This document shows, one piece after another, positions 16,720 through 24,893 of a DNA stretch of 54,796 nt. Location: NCBI RefSeq assembly GCF_006539505.1, contig NZ_BJND01000062.1:1-54796 (forward strand), read 5' to 3'. Below the pieces are notes generated by a model. That model saw nothing but the letters and a program-made list of their open reading frames with translations. It was not told the DNA's origin and ran no database searches. The DNA comes from Streptomyces spinoverrucosus. GTDB taxonomy: Bacteria > Actinomycetota > Actinomycetes > Streptomycetales > Streptomycetaceae. Within the stretch, counting starts at the first letter, position 1, and the number at the start of each line of letters is the position of its first letter. A program made the position numbers and the translations under genes.

Positions 16720-16739
16720 AACTAGTACGTGTTCTAGTT
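16720..16739. promoter_or_regulatory. KstR-type operator between thiolase and P450
   Basis: The near-perfect 20-bp palindrome is AACTAGTACGTGTTCTAGTT. Its inner 14 bases fit the mycobacterial KstR consensus TnnAACnnGTTnnA with one mismatch. It is centred in the divergent promoter region of two genes whose mycobacterial counterparts are KstR targets, and a KstR homologue is encoded at 36193-36834. The regulator assignment is inference from this combination. Confidence 0.75.
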
Positions 16740-16852
16740 CTCTGTGCAGTCTGCTGACGTGACGTCCGTCACCGCAAGGGTCTTGCAGTCTTCGGTGTCC
16801 GCCGTTACGTTCACGGCACTTCCTGATGGGTCGTCAGATGGCTGGAGCCGCC

Positions 16853-18088
16853 ATGCCCTGTCCAGCGCTTCCCGACGGGTTCGACTTCACCGACCCCGAT
16901 CTGCTGCACCACCGTGTGCCCCTGCCGGAGTTCGCCGAACTGCGCCGCGTCGAGCCGGTCACCTGGATCGCCCAGCCCGCGGGCCTGGCCGGATTCCAGG
17001 ACGAGGGCTACTGGGCCGTCACGCGGCACGCCGACGTCAAGTACGTCTCGACCCACCCCGAGCTCTACTCCTCGTACCTCAATACCGCGATCATCCGCTT
17101 CAACGAGCACATCGAGCGGGACGCGATCGACGCGCAGCGGTTGATCCTGCTGAACATGGATCCGCCGGAGCACACCCGGGTGCGGCAGATCGTGCAGCGC
17201 GGGTTCACGCCCCGGGCGATCCGGGCGCTGGAGGAGCGGCTGCGGGCGCGGGCGCACGCCATAGTCGAGAGCGCCCGCGCGCACTCCGGTCCGTTCGACT
17301 TCGTCACGGAGGTCGCGTGCGAGCTGCCGCTCCAGGCGATCGCCGAGCTGATCGGCGTACCGCAGGACGACCGGGCGAAGCTCTTCGACTGGTCGAACAA
17401 GATGATCGCGTACGACGATCCCGAGTACGCCATCACGGAGGAGGTCGGCAAGGAGTCGGCCACCGAGCTGATCGCGTACGCCATGAACATGGCCGCCGAC
17501 CGCAAGCAGTGCCCGGCGCACGACATCGTCACCACGCTGGTGGCAGCGGAGGACGAGGGCAATCTCGGGTCGGACGAGTTCGGGTTCTTCGTGCTGATGC
17601 TGGCGGTGGCGGGCAATGAGACGACCCGCAACGCCATCACGCACGGCATGCACGCCTTCCTCACGCATCCCGAGCAGTGGGACCTCTACAAGCGGGAGCG
17701 GCCGTCGACGGCGGCGGAGGAGATCGTGCGCTGGGCGACGCCGGTGGTGTCCTTTCAGCGGACGGCCACCCAGGACACGGAACTGGGCGGCAAACAAATC
17801 CGGAAGGGCGACCGGGTCGGCCTCTTCTACTCCTCGGCGAACCACGACCCCGAGGTGTTCGACACCCCGGACGCTTTCGACATCACCCGCGACCCCAACC
17901 CCCACCTCGGCTTCGGCGGAGGCGGCCCCCACTTCTGCCTCGGCAAGTCTCTGGCGGTCCTGGAGATAGACCTCATCTTCAACGCGATCGCAGACGCGAT
18001 GCCGGAGCTTCGGCTGGAGGGGGATCCGCGGAGGCTGCGGTCGGCTTGGATCAACGGGGTGAAGGAGCTGCGGGTCAGGGCGGAGTGA
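16853..18088 (+). CDS. cyp125: cytochrome P450, CYP125-like steroid side-chain hydroxylase
   Basis: 411 residues. P450 hallmarks are the I-helix AVAGNETTRNAI, the K-helix ExxR in EEIVRWATP, and the heme loop GFGGGGPHFCLG. The opening PALPDGFDFTDPDLL and segments LILLNMDPPEHTRVRQIV, ELPLQAIAELIGVPQDDR and GFFVLMLAVAGNETTRN match mycobacterial CYP125, which oxidises the terminal carbon of cholesterol. ATG 16853 is preceded by GGAG at five bases. Electron transfer would need a ferredoxin; a 3Fe-4S-type candidate lies at 35202. The substrate is inferred from family resemblance. Confidence 0.87.
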   Translation: MPCPALPDGFDFTDPDLLHHRVPLPEFAELRRVEPVTWIAQPAGLAGFQDEGYWAVTRHADVKYVSTHPELYSSYLNTAIIRFNEHIERDAIDAQRLILLNMDPPEHTRVRQIVQRGFTPRAIRALEERLRARAHAIVESARAHSGPFDFVTEVACELPLQAIAELIGVPQDDRAKLFDWSNKMIAYDDPEYAITEEVGKESATELIAYAMNMAADRKQCPAHDIVTTLVAAEDEGNLGSDEFGFFVLMLAVAGNETTRNAITHGMHAFLTHPEQWDLYKRERPSTAAEEIVRWATPVVSFQRTATQDTELGGKQIRKGDRVGLFYSSANHDPEVFDTPDAFDITRDPNPHLGFGGGGPHFCLGKSLAVLEIDLIFNAIADAMPELRLEGDPRRLRSAWINGVKELRVRAE

Positions 18089-18100
18089 GTGCGTACGCAG

Positions 18101-18139
18101 AAGGCGGCGGCCCCGGGGATCGGGGGCCGCCGCCGTCTT
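18101..18139. terminator. bidirectional terminator between P450 and SLT genes
   Basis: GGCGGCGGCCCC (18103-18114) pairs with GGGGCCGCCGCC (18123-18134), a perfect 12-bp stem with an 8-base loop, between convergent genes. The flanks AA and GTCTT give weak T tracts on both strands. Confidence 0.85.
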
Positions 18140-18181
18140 GGGGGCTGGTTTTCAGCACCAGCCGAGGCTGTGGGTGTCGGC

Positions 18182-18598
18182 TCAGTACCAGCCGTTGGCC
18201 TGCCAGAAGTTCCAGGCGCCGACCGGGCTGCCGTAGCGGGACTTCATGTAGTCCAGGCCCCACTTGATCTGGGTCTGGGCGTTGGTCTTCCAGTCGGAGC
18301 CGGCGGTGGCCATCTTGTTGCCGGGCAGGGCCTGGACCAGGCCGTAGGCGCCGGAGGACGGGTTCGTGGCGTCGATGTCCCAGCCGCTCTCGTGCTGGAC
18401 GATCTTGCTGAAGGCGTTGTACTGGGCGGCGTCCGGGATCATCTTCTTGGCGATCGCCTGGGCCTGGGAGGGGGAAGCGCCCGACGCGGCGTGGGCCGGG
18501 GCGGCGGACAGCGCCATACCGGCGGTGGCGGCGGCGACGGCGATACCGGTGAGGGCCTTCTTCGGGGTGGCGATGCGGCGGAGGATGGAGACGGACAC
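18182..18598 (-). CDS. secreted transglycosylase SLT-domain protein
   Basis: 138 residues. A long basic signal peptide (SILRRIATPKKALTGIAVAA ... APAHA, about 38 residues) precedes a short lysozyme-like domain. FSKIVQHESGWDIDATNPSSGAYGLVQALPGNKMA carries the catalytic Glu in HESGW and the SSGAYGLVQ motif of SLT/transglycosylases; TQIKWGLDYMKSRYG and AWNFWQANGWY complete it. It would cleave peptidoglycan glycan strands outside the cell during growth or resuscitation. The GTG at 18598 is read from the signal peptide start. It has a long leader (18599-18857) of its own. Confidence 0.9.
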   Translation of the reverse strand: MSVSILRRIATPKKALTGIAVAAATAGMALSAAPAHAASGASPSQAQAIAKKMIPDAAQYNAFSKIVQHESGWDIDATNPSSGAYGLVQALPGNKMATAGSDWKTNAQTQIKWGLDYMKSRYGSPVGAWNFWQANGWY

Positions 18599-18857
18599 GA
18601 GCGAACCTTTTCGTCGGGGACGGGGGGTCGCGGCAGGCCGTAACCACGTGGTGTGCGGCGGTGGCATGCGTTGGCGCCGCGGCCCTGTGGGCTCTCGGCG
18701 CCTTGCGACGTCATCCAGAGAAGCAGCCGACCGAAGTGTCCGCAATGACCCCTTTTACTAGTTGTGGTCGCATCCGGGGTGTAGGTCCCCTGTGTGATCT
18801 GGCTCTCAATGCGCAGGTCAGAGGGCCTGATGCTGCGTGCATGACAGGGTTTCGGAT
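18599..18857 (-). other. 259-base leader/intergenic region upstream of the SLT gene
   Basis: No gene is seen. On the minus strand it contains several small inverted repeats: GGCGCC arms at 18678-18701, GCGGCG/CGCCGC near 18656-18682, and ACCACGTGGT at 18643-18652. It is long for a streptomycete promoter region. The conserved blocks of the ydaO c-di-AMP riboswitch, which precedes some streptomycete cell-wall hydrolase genes, are not recognisable. Confidence 0.5.
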
Positions 18858-19754
18858 CTACGAATGCGGGTCGTAGGTGATGTGCGTCATGTGGGGTGCT
18901 TCACCGTCGGGGTGACCGTCCGCGTGCGAGCTCTCACCCGCTGGTGAACGAGTGGGCGGGGCGAATGTGACCGGCGTCTCGAAGGCGGCGCGGCGAGTGG
19001 CTCGGCGGAGGGCCTTCAGGACCGCCGGGCCGAGGGTGACCGTGAGGACGACCGTCACGATCGCGCGACCCAGGTCCCAGCCGAGGGACGTGGCCAGGCA
19101 GTACGCCAGGAAACGGGCCAGGTTGGCGGGGACCGGTGCGTTCGGGTCGAAGGCGATGTTCGAGGCCAGCGCGCTCATGAAGGGCCAGCCCGCCAGGTTC
19201 ATGATCGTGCCGTAGGCGAAGGCCGCTAGGAAGCCGTACGCCGCCAGGAGGAGCAGTTCGGTACGACCGCGGAGGCGGTCCCCAGCCGGGAGCAGGCCCG
19301 CCGCCATCGTGAACCAGCCCATCGCCAGCATCTGGAACGGCATCCACGGACCGACACCGCCCGTGAGCAGTGCCGACGCGAACATCGTGATCGCGCCGAG
19401 TACGAAGCCGAAGCCGGGGCCGAGGACGCGGCCGCTCAGCACCATCAGGAAGAACATCGGCTCGATGCCCGCCGTACCGGCACCGATCGGCCGCAGTGCC
19501 GCACCCGTCGCGGCCAGCACACCGAGCATGGCCACGGCCTTCGGGCCGAGACCCGACTCGGAGATCGTCGCCGCCACCACTGCTATGAGGAGGACCAGCA
19601 GGCCTGCGAAGAGCCAGGGGGCGTCCTGGGCGTGGGCCGCGACCTGGGAGGTGGGCGGGGCCAGGAAGGGCCAGAAGAACGCCGCCGCGCCGACTGCGGT
19701 GGTGAAGGTGAGGGCGGCGAGGGAACGGGGGCCCAGGTGGACGGGGCCCCTCAT
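18858..19754 (-). CDS. ECF transporter S component (substrate-binding membrane protein)
   Basis: 298 residues with six to eight membrane segments. The pattern of short helices and GAGTAGIEPMFFLMVLSGRVLGPGFGFVLGA is typical of ECF S components; a soluble, acidic C-terminal tail (about 45 residues) follows. It would bind the vitamin in the membrane. The ATG overlaps the stop of the double ATPase gene (ATGA). The cobalamin riboswitch heading the operon points to cobalamin or a corrinoid precursor as substrate, an inference from context. Confidence 0.87.
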   Translation of the reverse strand: MRGPVHLGPRSLAALTFTTAVGAAAFFWPFLAPPTSQVAAHAQDAPWLFAGLLVLLIAVVAATISESGLGPKAVAMLGVLAATGAALRPIGAGTAGIEPMFFLMVLSGRVLGPGFGFVLGAITMFASALLTGGVGPWMPFQMLAMGWFTMAAGLLPAGDRLRGRTELLLLAAYGFLAAFAYGTIMNLAGWPFMSALASNIAFDPNAPVPANLARFLAYCLATSLGWDLGRAIVTVVLTVTLGPAVLKALRRATRRAAFETPVTFAPPTRSPAGESSHADGHPDGEAPHMTHITYDPHS

Positions 19755-21469
19755 GACAGGGCCTTTCGGACCTGGGCGACCGTGAGCCACTGCTGGGGGG
19801 CGAGGATTTTCGTGACCTGCGGGGCGAAGGACGGGGACGAGACCACCACGTCCGCCGTCGGGCCGTCGGCGATCACCTCGCCCTCTGCCAGCAGGATCAC
19901 CCGGTGGGCCAGTTCGGCGGCCAGTTCCACGTCGTGGGTGGCGAGGACGATCGCGTGGCCCTCGGCGGCCAGCTCGCGCAGGAGCGTGACCAGGCGGGAC
20001 TTGGCCGCGTAGTCCAGGCCACGGGTCGGTTCGTCGAGGAGGAGGAGTGGTGGGCGGGCGGTGAGGACGACCGCGAGGGCGAGCGTGAGGCGCTGGCCCT
20101 CGGAGAGGTCGCGGGGGTGCGTGTCGTCGGTGATACCGGGGAGCAGTTCGGAGACCAGCGCACGGCAGGTGCCGGGGGCGGCGCCCGCGTCGGCGTCGGC
20201 GGCCGTGCACTCGGCGGCGACCGTGTCGGCGTAGAGGAGGTCGCGTGGTTCCTGGGGGACGAGGCCTACGCGGCGTACGAGGTCGGGGGGTGGCGTGCGA
20301 TGTGGGGTCGCGTCGCCTACGCGGACGCTTCCGGAGGTCGGCTGGACCAGGCCGACGAGGGTGGAGAGGAGGGTGGACTTTCCGGCGCCGTTGCGGCCCA
20401 TGAGGGCGATGGTTTCGCCGGGGGTGATGGAGAGGTTGATGTGGCGGAGGGCTTGGATGCGGCCGCGGGTGACGGTGAGGGCTTGTATTTCGGCCGCACA
20501 GGGGGGCTTTGAGGTGGTGTGGGTGCGTTTGCGGCTGAACCATCGGCGGTGAGTGGCGCCCAATAGCTCGGGGGGTGTTGATTGTTGGCGGGTGCGGGTT
20601 TGCTGTGGCTGGTCGCGCAGTTCCCCGCGCCCCTGGGCGGCGATGTCGTGCCGTTCCTTGAGTCGTTCCCGGAGTTCTGCCGCGCGTCGCCGTGCGTCCC
20701 TGACTGTCAGCGGTAGGGGGGTCCAGGCCGCCAGGCGGCCCAAGGCCACGACCGGGGGGTACACCGGGGACACGGCCATCACCTCCGCCGGGGTGCCGAG
20801 TATCGGGGGTGCGCCAGGGGTCGGGAGGAGGGCGATCCGGTCGGCGTACTGGATGACTCGTTCCAGGCGGTGTTCGGCCATCAGGATCGTCGTACCGAGG
20901 TCGTGGACGAGGCGCTGGAGGACGGCGAGGACCTCTTCCGCGGCGGCCGGGTCCAGGGCGGAGGTCGGTTCGTCGAGGACGAGCACGCTGGGGTGCGGGG
21001 TGAGGACCGAGCCGATCGCGACGCGCTGCTGCTGGCCGCCGGAGAGGGTGGCGATGGGGCGGTGGCGCAGGTCGGCGAGGCCGAGCAGGTCGAGGGTCTC
21101 CTCGACACGGCGGCGCATCACGTCCGGGGCGAGGCCCAACGACTCCATGCCGTAGGCGAGTTCGTCCTCGACGGTGTCCGTGACGAAGTGGGAGAGGGGG
21201 TCCTGGCCGACCGTGCCCACGACGTCGGCGAGTTCGCGCGGCTTGTGGGTGCGGGTGTCGCGGCCGGCGACCGTGACGCGGCCGCGCAGGGTGCCGCCGG
21301 TGAAGTGCGGGACCAGGCCGCTGACCGCGCCGAGCAGGGTGGACTTGCCGACGCCGGACGGGCCGACGAGGAGGACGAGTTCGCCTTCCGGGACCTCGAA
21401 GTCGACGCCCTGGATGGTGGGTTCGGCTGCCCCGTCGTAGATCACGGAGACGTCCTCGAAGCGGATCAT
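19751..21469 (-). CDS. ECF transporter double ATP-binding protein
   Basis: 572 residues with two complete ABC ATPase domains. The first (1-240) has Walker A GPSGVGKSTL, signature LSGGQQQR and Walker B VLVLDEPTSALD. The second (335-550) has GRNGAGKSTL, DLSEGQRLTL and LLLLDEPTRGLD. It is a fusion of the two A subunits of an ECF transporter. The linker (about 255-335) contains a translated copy of a genomic repeat (residues about 279-289, GRGELRDQP) followed by codons unusual for this genome (CTA, TTG, TCA, ACA, CAA). ATG 21469 overlaps the upstream stop. Confidence 0.93.
   Translation of the reverse strand: MIRFEDVSVIYDGAAEPTIQGVDFEVPEGELVLLVGPSGVGKSTLLGAVSGLVPHFTGGTLRGRVTVAGRDTRTHKPRELADVVGTVGQDPLSHFVTDTVEDELAYGMESLGLAPDVMRRRVEETLDLLGLADLRHRPIATLSGGQQQRVAIGSVLTPHPSVLVLDEPTSALDPAAAEEVLAVLQRLVHDLGTTILMAEHRLERVIQYADRIALLPTPGAPPILGTPAEVMAVSPVYPPVVALGRLAAWTPLPLTVRDARRRAAELRERLKERHDIAAQGRGELRDQPQQTRTRQQSTPPELLGATHRRWFSRKRTHTTSKPPCAAEIQALTVTRGRIQALRHINLSITPGETIALMGRNGAGKSTLLSTLVGLVQPTSGSVRVGDATPHRTPPPDLVRRVGLVPQEPRDLLYADTVAAECTAADADAGAAPGTCRALVSELLPGITDDTHPRDLSEGQRLTLALAVVLTARPPLLLLDEPTRGLDYAAKSRLVTLLRELAAEGHAIVLATHDVELAAELAHRVILLAEGEVIADGPTADVVVSSPSFAPQVTKILAPQQWLTVAQVRKALS
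20604..20634. repeat. streptomycete interspersed repeat, copy A (inside the ECF ATPase gene)
   Basis: This copy contains the 20-base core GGTCGCGCAGTTCCCCGCGC and flanking bases shared with copies at 22579-22606 and 40664-40694. Homology to the third copy extends about 20 bases to the left (GCGGGTGCGGGTT). Here it lies in frame within the linker of the double ATPase and encodes GRGELRDQP on the minus strand. Similar elements are common between genes in streptomycetes. Confidence 0.9.
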
Positions 21470-22629
21470 GACGGTTCCTTGGGTGGTGCGGTGAGGAACG
21501 CCGGGAGCAGGCCGAGGAGTACGGCTGCCGCGGGCCAGAGGGGGAGGGTGGGGGCGACCAGGGGGATCACGCCGGGGTGCAGGGCGGTGGGGTCGGTGGA
21601 GGCGGCGAGGGTGAGGAGCGCGGCTACCGCGGCGCCGGACGCGGCGATCAGGCAGGAACGGGGGTTCCAGGTGTCGGGGCGGTAGCGGGTGCGGGGGGTG
21701 CGGCGGCCGCCCAGCCAGAGGCCCGCGAGGGCGGCGGCGAGGCCTGCGAGGAGGACGGGGAGGCCGTAGGTGCCGCCTTCGGCGGTGAGCAGGCCGTACG
21801 TTCCGGCGCAGACGCCGAGCAGGCCGGTGAGCGTGAGCGCGGCTGTCGTACGGCGGACCGCGCGCGGGACCTGGGCGGTACGGCCGTAGCCGCGGGCGTC
21901 CATGGCGGCGGCGAGGGCGACGGAGCGTTCGAGGGCGCCTTCGAGGACGGGGAGGCCTACCTGGAACAGGCCTCGTATGCCTCTGTCCGGGCGGCCGCGC
22001 AGGCGGCGGGCGGCGCGGAGGCGTTGGGCGTCGGCGATCAGGTGCGGGGCGAAGGTGAGGGCGACGACTACTGCCACGCCGGTCTCGTAGAGGGCGCCGG
22101 GGAGGGACTTGAGGAGGCGGGTGGGGCTGGCGAGGGCGTTGGCGGCGCCTACGCAGATCAGGAGCGTGGCCAGTTTCAGGCCGTCGTAGAGGGCGAAGAC
22201 GAGGGTCTCGGCGGTGACCTTGCCGCCCAGGCGGATGCCCTGGGCCCAGTCGGGGAGGGGGACTTCGGGGAGGGTGAGGAGGGTGTGGGTGCCGGGGAGG
22301 GGGGAGCCGAGGGTGATGGCGAAGAGGAGGCGGATGAGGAGGACGGCGAGGGCGAGTTTGACGAAGGCGCCGTAGGAGCGGGACCACGGCGTGGCTGGGC
22401 GGCGGGTTGCCACGACGTACGCCGAGACCGTGATGAGGAGGGTGAGGAGGAGGGGGTTGGTGGTGCGGGTGGCTGCGGTGCCGAGGGCTAGGGACCAGAG
22501 CCACCAGGCGCCGGGGTGTGTCTGTGCGCGGAGTTGTGCGCGGTGGTGCGCGCCGTCGTTCGTCTGCGGGCCGTGGGGGGCTGGTCGCGCAGTTCCCCGC
22601 GCCCCTTTAGGGCGATGCTGCTCAGCCAC
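21466..22629 (-). CDS. ECF transporter T component (transmembrane coupling protein)
   Basis: 387 residues with about eight hydrophobic segments. The T-component coupling region reads RRLRGRPDRGIRGLFQVGLP and AAAMDARGYGR, the A-R-G motif that contacts the ATPases. NPLLLTLLITVSAYVVATRR is the first membrane block. The GTG at 22629 overlaps the end of the preceding gene by eight bases and is the only start codon in frame before the first helix. The N-terminal residues RPKGARGTARPAPHG are therefore encoded by a repeat element (copy B). Part of the B12-regulated operon. Confidence 0.88.
   Translation of the reverse strand: MAEQHRPKGARGTARPAPHGPQTNDGAHHRAQLRAQTHPGAWWLWSLALGTAATRTTNPLLLTLLITVSAYVVATRRPATPWSRSYGAFVKLALAVLLIRLLFAITLGSPLPGTHTLLTLPEVPLPDWAQGIRLGGKVTAETLVFALYDGLKLATLLICVGAANALASPTRLLKSLPGALYETGVAVVVALTFAPHLIADAQRLRAARRLRGRPDRGIRGLFQVGLPVLEGALERSVALAAAMDARGYGRTAQVPRAVRRTTAALTLTGLLGVCAGTYGLLTAEGGTYGLPVLLAGLAAALAGLWLGGRRTPRTRYRPDTWNPRSCLIAASGAAVAALLTLAASTDPTALHPGVIPLVAPTLPLWPAAAVLLGLLPAFLTAPPKEPS
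22579..22606. repeat. streptomycete interspersed repeat, copy B (N-terminus of ECF T gene)
   Basis: It shares the 20-base core GGTCGCGCAGTTCCCCGCGC with copies A and C. It is read on the minus strand in a different frame from copy A, contributing KGARGTARPA near the start of the T component. Confidence 0.9.
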
Positions 22630-23257
22630 GTCGATGGCGCCGGGTCTGCCATACAGCCGCAGCGCCCAGTACGGCGATCGCTGCGATGCCCGCCCAGACG
22701 CTCGCCGTCGGTCCCGAGTCGGACGTGTCGTCCTTGCTCGGCGTGGACTGCTTGCTGTCCGTCACCTGCTCGCCGCACCCCTTCTCCGGATACCCCCCGA
22801 TCGCGCACAGCAGCGCGTTCGTGTTGTAGCGGAGGGGCTTGGCCACGGCCGCCAGGGCCTCGGCCGTCGTCGCGTCGGGGGAGAGCTGGGCGCAGGCCGT
22901 GCGGGCGGGCGGTGGGGTTTCGCCGGAGGGGGCGTCCGACGTCGTACCGAAGTCGATGACCAGGGCCACCCGCTTAGTTCCGTCCCGCGCCGGGGTGTCG
23001 GCGCAGATCGTCGCGAAGTCGGCCGTGCCGCGCGGCTGGGACGCGTCCGCGGAGTCCTCGCTGACCGCGAAGCGGAAACCCTGGACGTCGCCGTCGGCGG
23101 GGCGGGTGGTGGCGGGGCCCTGGGTGGCGTACGTCCACGCCTCGCCGTTGCGCTCCCAGAACGACCAGTAGCGGTAGCCGGCGGCCTGCGCCTGGCCGGT
23201 GTTCAGCAGGAGGAACAGCGCGGCCAGGAGCAGGGCGGCGATACGGCGGAACCTCAC
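22622..23257 (-). CDS. secreted, membrane-tethered protein of the ECF operon
   Basis: 211 residues. A signal peptide (RFRRIAALLLAALFLLLNTG, ending AQA) precedes an extracellular domain beginning GYRYWSFWERNGEAWTYATQ, with Cys residues (TICADTP, TACAQL, ALLCAIGGYPEKGCGE) that may form disulfides, and a C-terminal helix (SVWAGIAAIAVLGAAAVW) with a basic stop. From memory this resembles the streptomycete SCO2322 family; its function is not established. It lies between a toroid-like secreted protein and the ECF T component under a B12 riboswitch, so a cobalamin capture role is plausible. GTG 23257 follows AGAGG. Confidence 0.82.
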   Translation of the reverse strand: MRFRRIAALLLAALFLLLNTGQAQAAGYRYWSFWERNGEAWTYATQGPATTRPADGDVQGFRFAVSEDSADASQPRGTADFATICADTPARDGTKRVALVIDFGTTSDAPSGETPPPARTACAQLSPDATTAEALAAVAKPLRYNTNALLCAIGGYPEKGCGEQVTDSKQSTPSKDDTSDSGPTASVWAGIAAIAVLGAAAVWQTRRHRRG

Positions 23258-23259
23258 GG

Positions 23260-24507
23260 CTACTGCCTCTTGTTGCGGTTGCTGAGCAGGAAGCCGATGC
23301 CGATGCCGACGACGAGGAAGACGCCGACGTACCACCACACGCCGAAGGTCAGGCCCTCGTCCTCGTCGTCCTTGTCCGCGGCCTTCGCCACGGCCCGGTC
23401 CTGGACATGGAGCTGCGGGGTCGGGCCGGTCGCGTTGAGCTGGGCCACCAGGTCGGTGCCGCCGAAGTCCTTCGGGTCGGCGCCGGCCGCGTGGGCGGCG
23501 AGGATCAGCTGGGCGTAGGCGGCGGGGCCGCTCTGCCTGGCCCAGTTGGCGGAGTTCTGTTCCAGCCAGGTCAGCGGCTTGGCGGCCTGCGCGGCGCCAC
23601 CCTGCGCGGCCAACGCGACCACGGCGTCGGCGGTGTTGCCGTAGTCGGGCTGGTCCTCGGCGCCGGGGAGGGCGGAAGTGAGGTGGCCGTCCTTGGCGAG
23701 GGTCTTGGTGAGGTAGGCGGCGCCATTGGCGGCGGCCTGCTCGGGGGTCTTGGCGTCGGCGCAGGTGGGCTCCGCCTTCCGGCCCGCCTTCTGGCCTGCC
23801 TCCCTGCCCGCCTCGGCCGCGAGGCCCTTGCCCAGCGCGCCCAGGACGGCCGCCGCGGTCGCGTCCGCGTTGGCCGCCAACGTGCCCTTCTTGTCGGGCT
23901 GGTAGGCGAAGGCGCCGCCGTCCTTCTCGTCGCACGGGATGGCCAGCTTCAGCAGGGCGTCGTAAGGAGACTTGCCGTCCTTGACGACGGCGTCCGGCTT
24001 CTCGCCCGCCGCGGTGAGGGCACCGATGACGACGGCGGTGGAGTTGGCGTCGCTGGGGCCGCCGGGGGTGTAGCCCCAGCCGCCGTCCTTGTTCTGCACG
24101 GACTTCAGCCAGTCGACCGCCTTGCCGGTGGCGGCTTCGTAGTCGCCGACCGCGGCGAGGGCCTGGACGGCGGCGGCCGTGCTGTTGGTGTCGACCACGG
24201 TCTTGGCGTCGCAGTCCTTGGCGGGCTCGGCCCGGTAGGCGGCGAAGCCGCCGTTGTCGCACTGCTGCCGGGCCAGCCAGTCCGTGGCCTTCCAGGCGGG
24301 CGTGAGGCCCATCGTGTCCTGGGCGAGCAGGGCCAGCGACTGCCGCCACACGCCGTCGTAGGTCGGGTCGGACGTGCCGAACAGGCCGGAGGGCAGGGCC
24401 ACCGACGGCGACGGGGACGGGTCGGCGGCCTGCGCGAGGGGGGTCGCGGCGGTGCCGAGCACGACGGCGGCGGCCAGGGCCGCGGCGGTGCGGCGGACGA
24501 CGTTCAT
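23260..24507 (-). CDS. secreted prenyltransferase/squalene-oxidase-repeat protein, possible cobalamin binder
   Basis: 415 residues. A signal peptide (MNVVRRTAAALAAAVVLGTA ... AQA) is followed by at least four alpha/alpha-barrel repeats with GG-x-Y/W patterns (QCDNGGFAAYRAE, NKDGGWGYTPGGP, EKDGGAFAYQPD, AYLTKTLAKDGHL) and a C-terminal membrane helix (VWWYVGVFLVVGIGIGFLL). This is the toroid fold of prenyltransferase-like proteins, shared with the animal cobalamin carriers intrinsic factor and transcobalamin. Being extracellular, tethered and first after a cobalamin riboswitch, it is best explained as a corrinoid-capturing protein for the ECF transporter (inference). Confidence 0.85.
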   Translation of the reverse strand: MNVVRRTAAALAAAVVLGTAATPLAQAADPSPSPSVALPSGLFGTSDPTYDGVWRQSLALLAQDTMGLTPAWKATDWLARQQCDNGGFAAYRAEPAKDCDAKTVVDTNSTAAAVQALAAVGDYEAATGKAVDWLKSVQNKDGGWGYTPGGPSDANSTAVVIGALTAAGEKPDAVVKDGKSPYDALLKLAIPCDEKDGGAFAYQPDKKGTLAANADATAAAVLGALGKGLAAEAGREAGQKAGRKAEPTCADAKTPEQAAANGAAYLTKTLAKDGHLTSALPGAEDQPDYGNTADAVVALAAQGGAAQAAKPLTWLEQNSANWARQSGPAAYAQLILAAHAAGADPKDFGGTDLVAQLNATGPTPQLHVQDRAVAKAADKDDEDEGLTFGVWWYVGVFLVVGIGIGFLLSNRNKRQ

Positions 24508-24619
24508 GATCGGCGGGTGCCTCTCCCTGCGGGGAGCCGGGCAGCACGGGGCACCCCCGGGCGGCTCGGCTCCGTATACCTCGACGGTGCCGCACACCGG
24601 CCGGTTGCCGGTGCACGTG

Positions 24620-24780
24620 AGCCGGTCACGTTCCGTGCGGGGCATTCCGGCTCACAGCTCGGGCTGCGCACAGCTTCTGCTGCTCACAGCTACGGCTGCT
24701 CACGGTTGCGGGTCAGCGCCGGATTTGCACCGGCTTCCCCCCGTACGGGTGTGATGACGACGCCGCCACTCTACCGGGCC
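24620..24780 (-). promoter_or_regulatory. cobalamin (B12) riboswitch
   Basis: On the minus strand the core reads GGGAAGCCGGTGCAAATCC (opposite about 24721-24740), then GCGCTGACCCGCAACCGTG (opposite 24701-24719). These are the B12-box consensus blocks. A downstream GAGCCGGAATGCC segment near 24643-24655 corresponds to the 3' conserved part of the aptamer. It precedes the five-gene ECF operon, whose expression should fall when cobalamin is abundant. The outer boundaries are approximate. Confidence 0.95.
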
Positions 24781-24893
24781 GTAATGGAACGCCCTGCGGG
24801 GGCCCACAACCGCGAGTGGCCCGGCTCACATGGCGTGGCAGGCCCGCCCCCGACACCATGGTGCTCACTGCCGGCAGGCTGAAGGGGGCACGA

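Noticed and set aside
18599..18857. Possible ydaO-type c-di-AMP riboswitch upstream of the SLT gene
   Set aside because: Such riboswitches precede some streptomycete cell-wall hydrolase genes, and the leader is long with several hairpins. I could not find the conserved blocks (for example the GACAGCTAACC-like segment), so the call is not supported.
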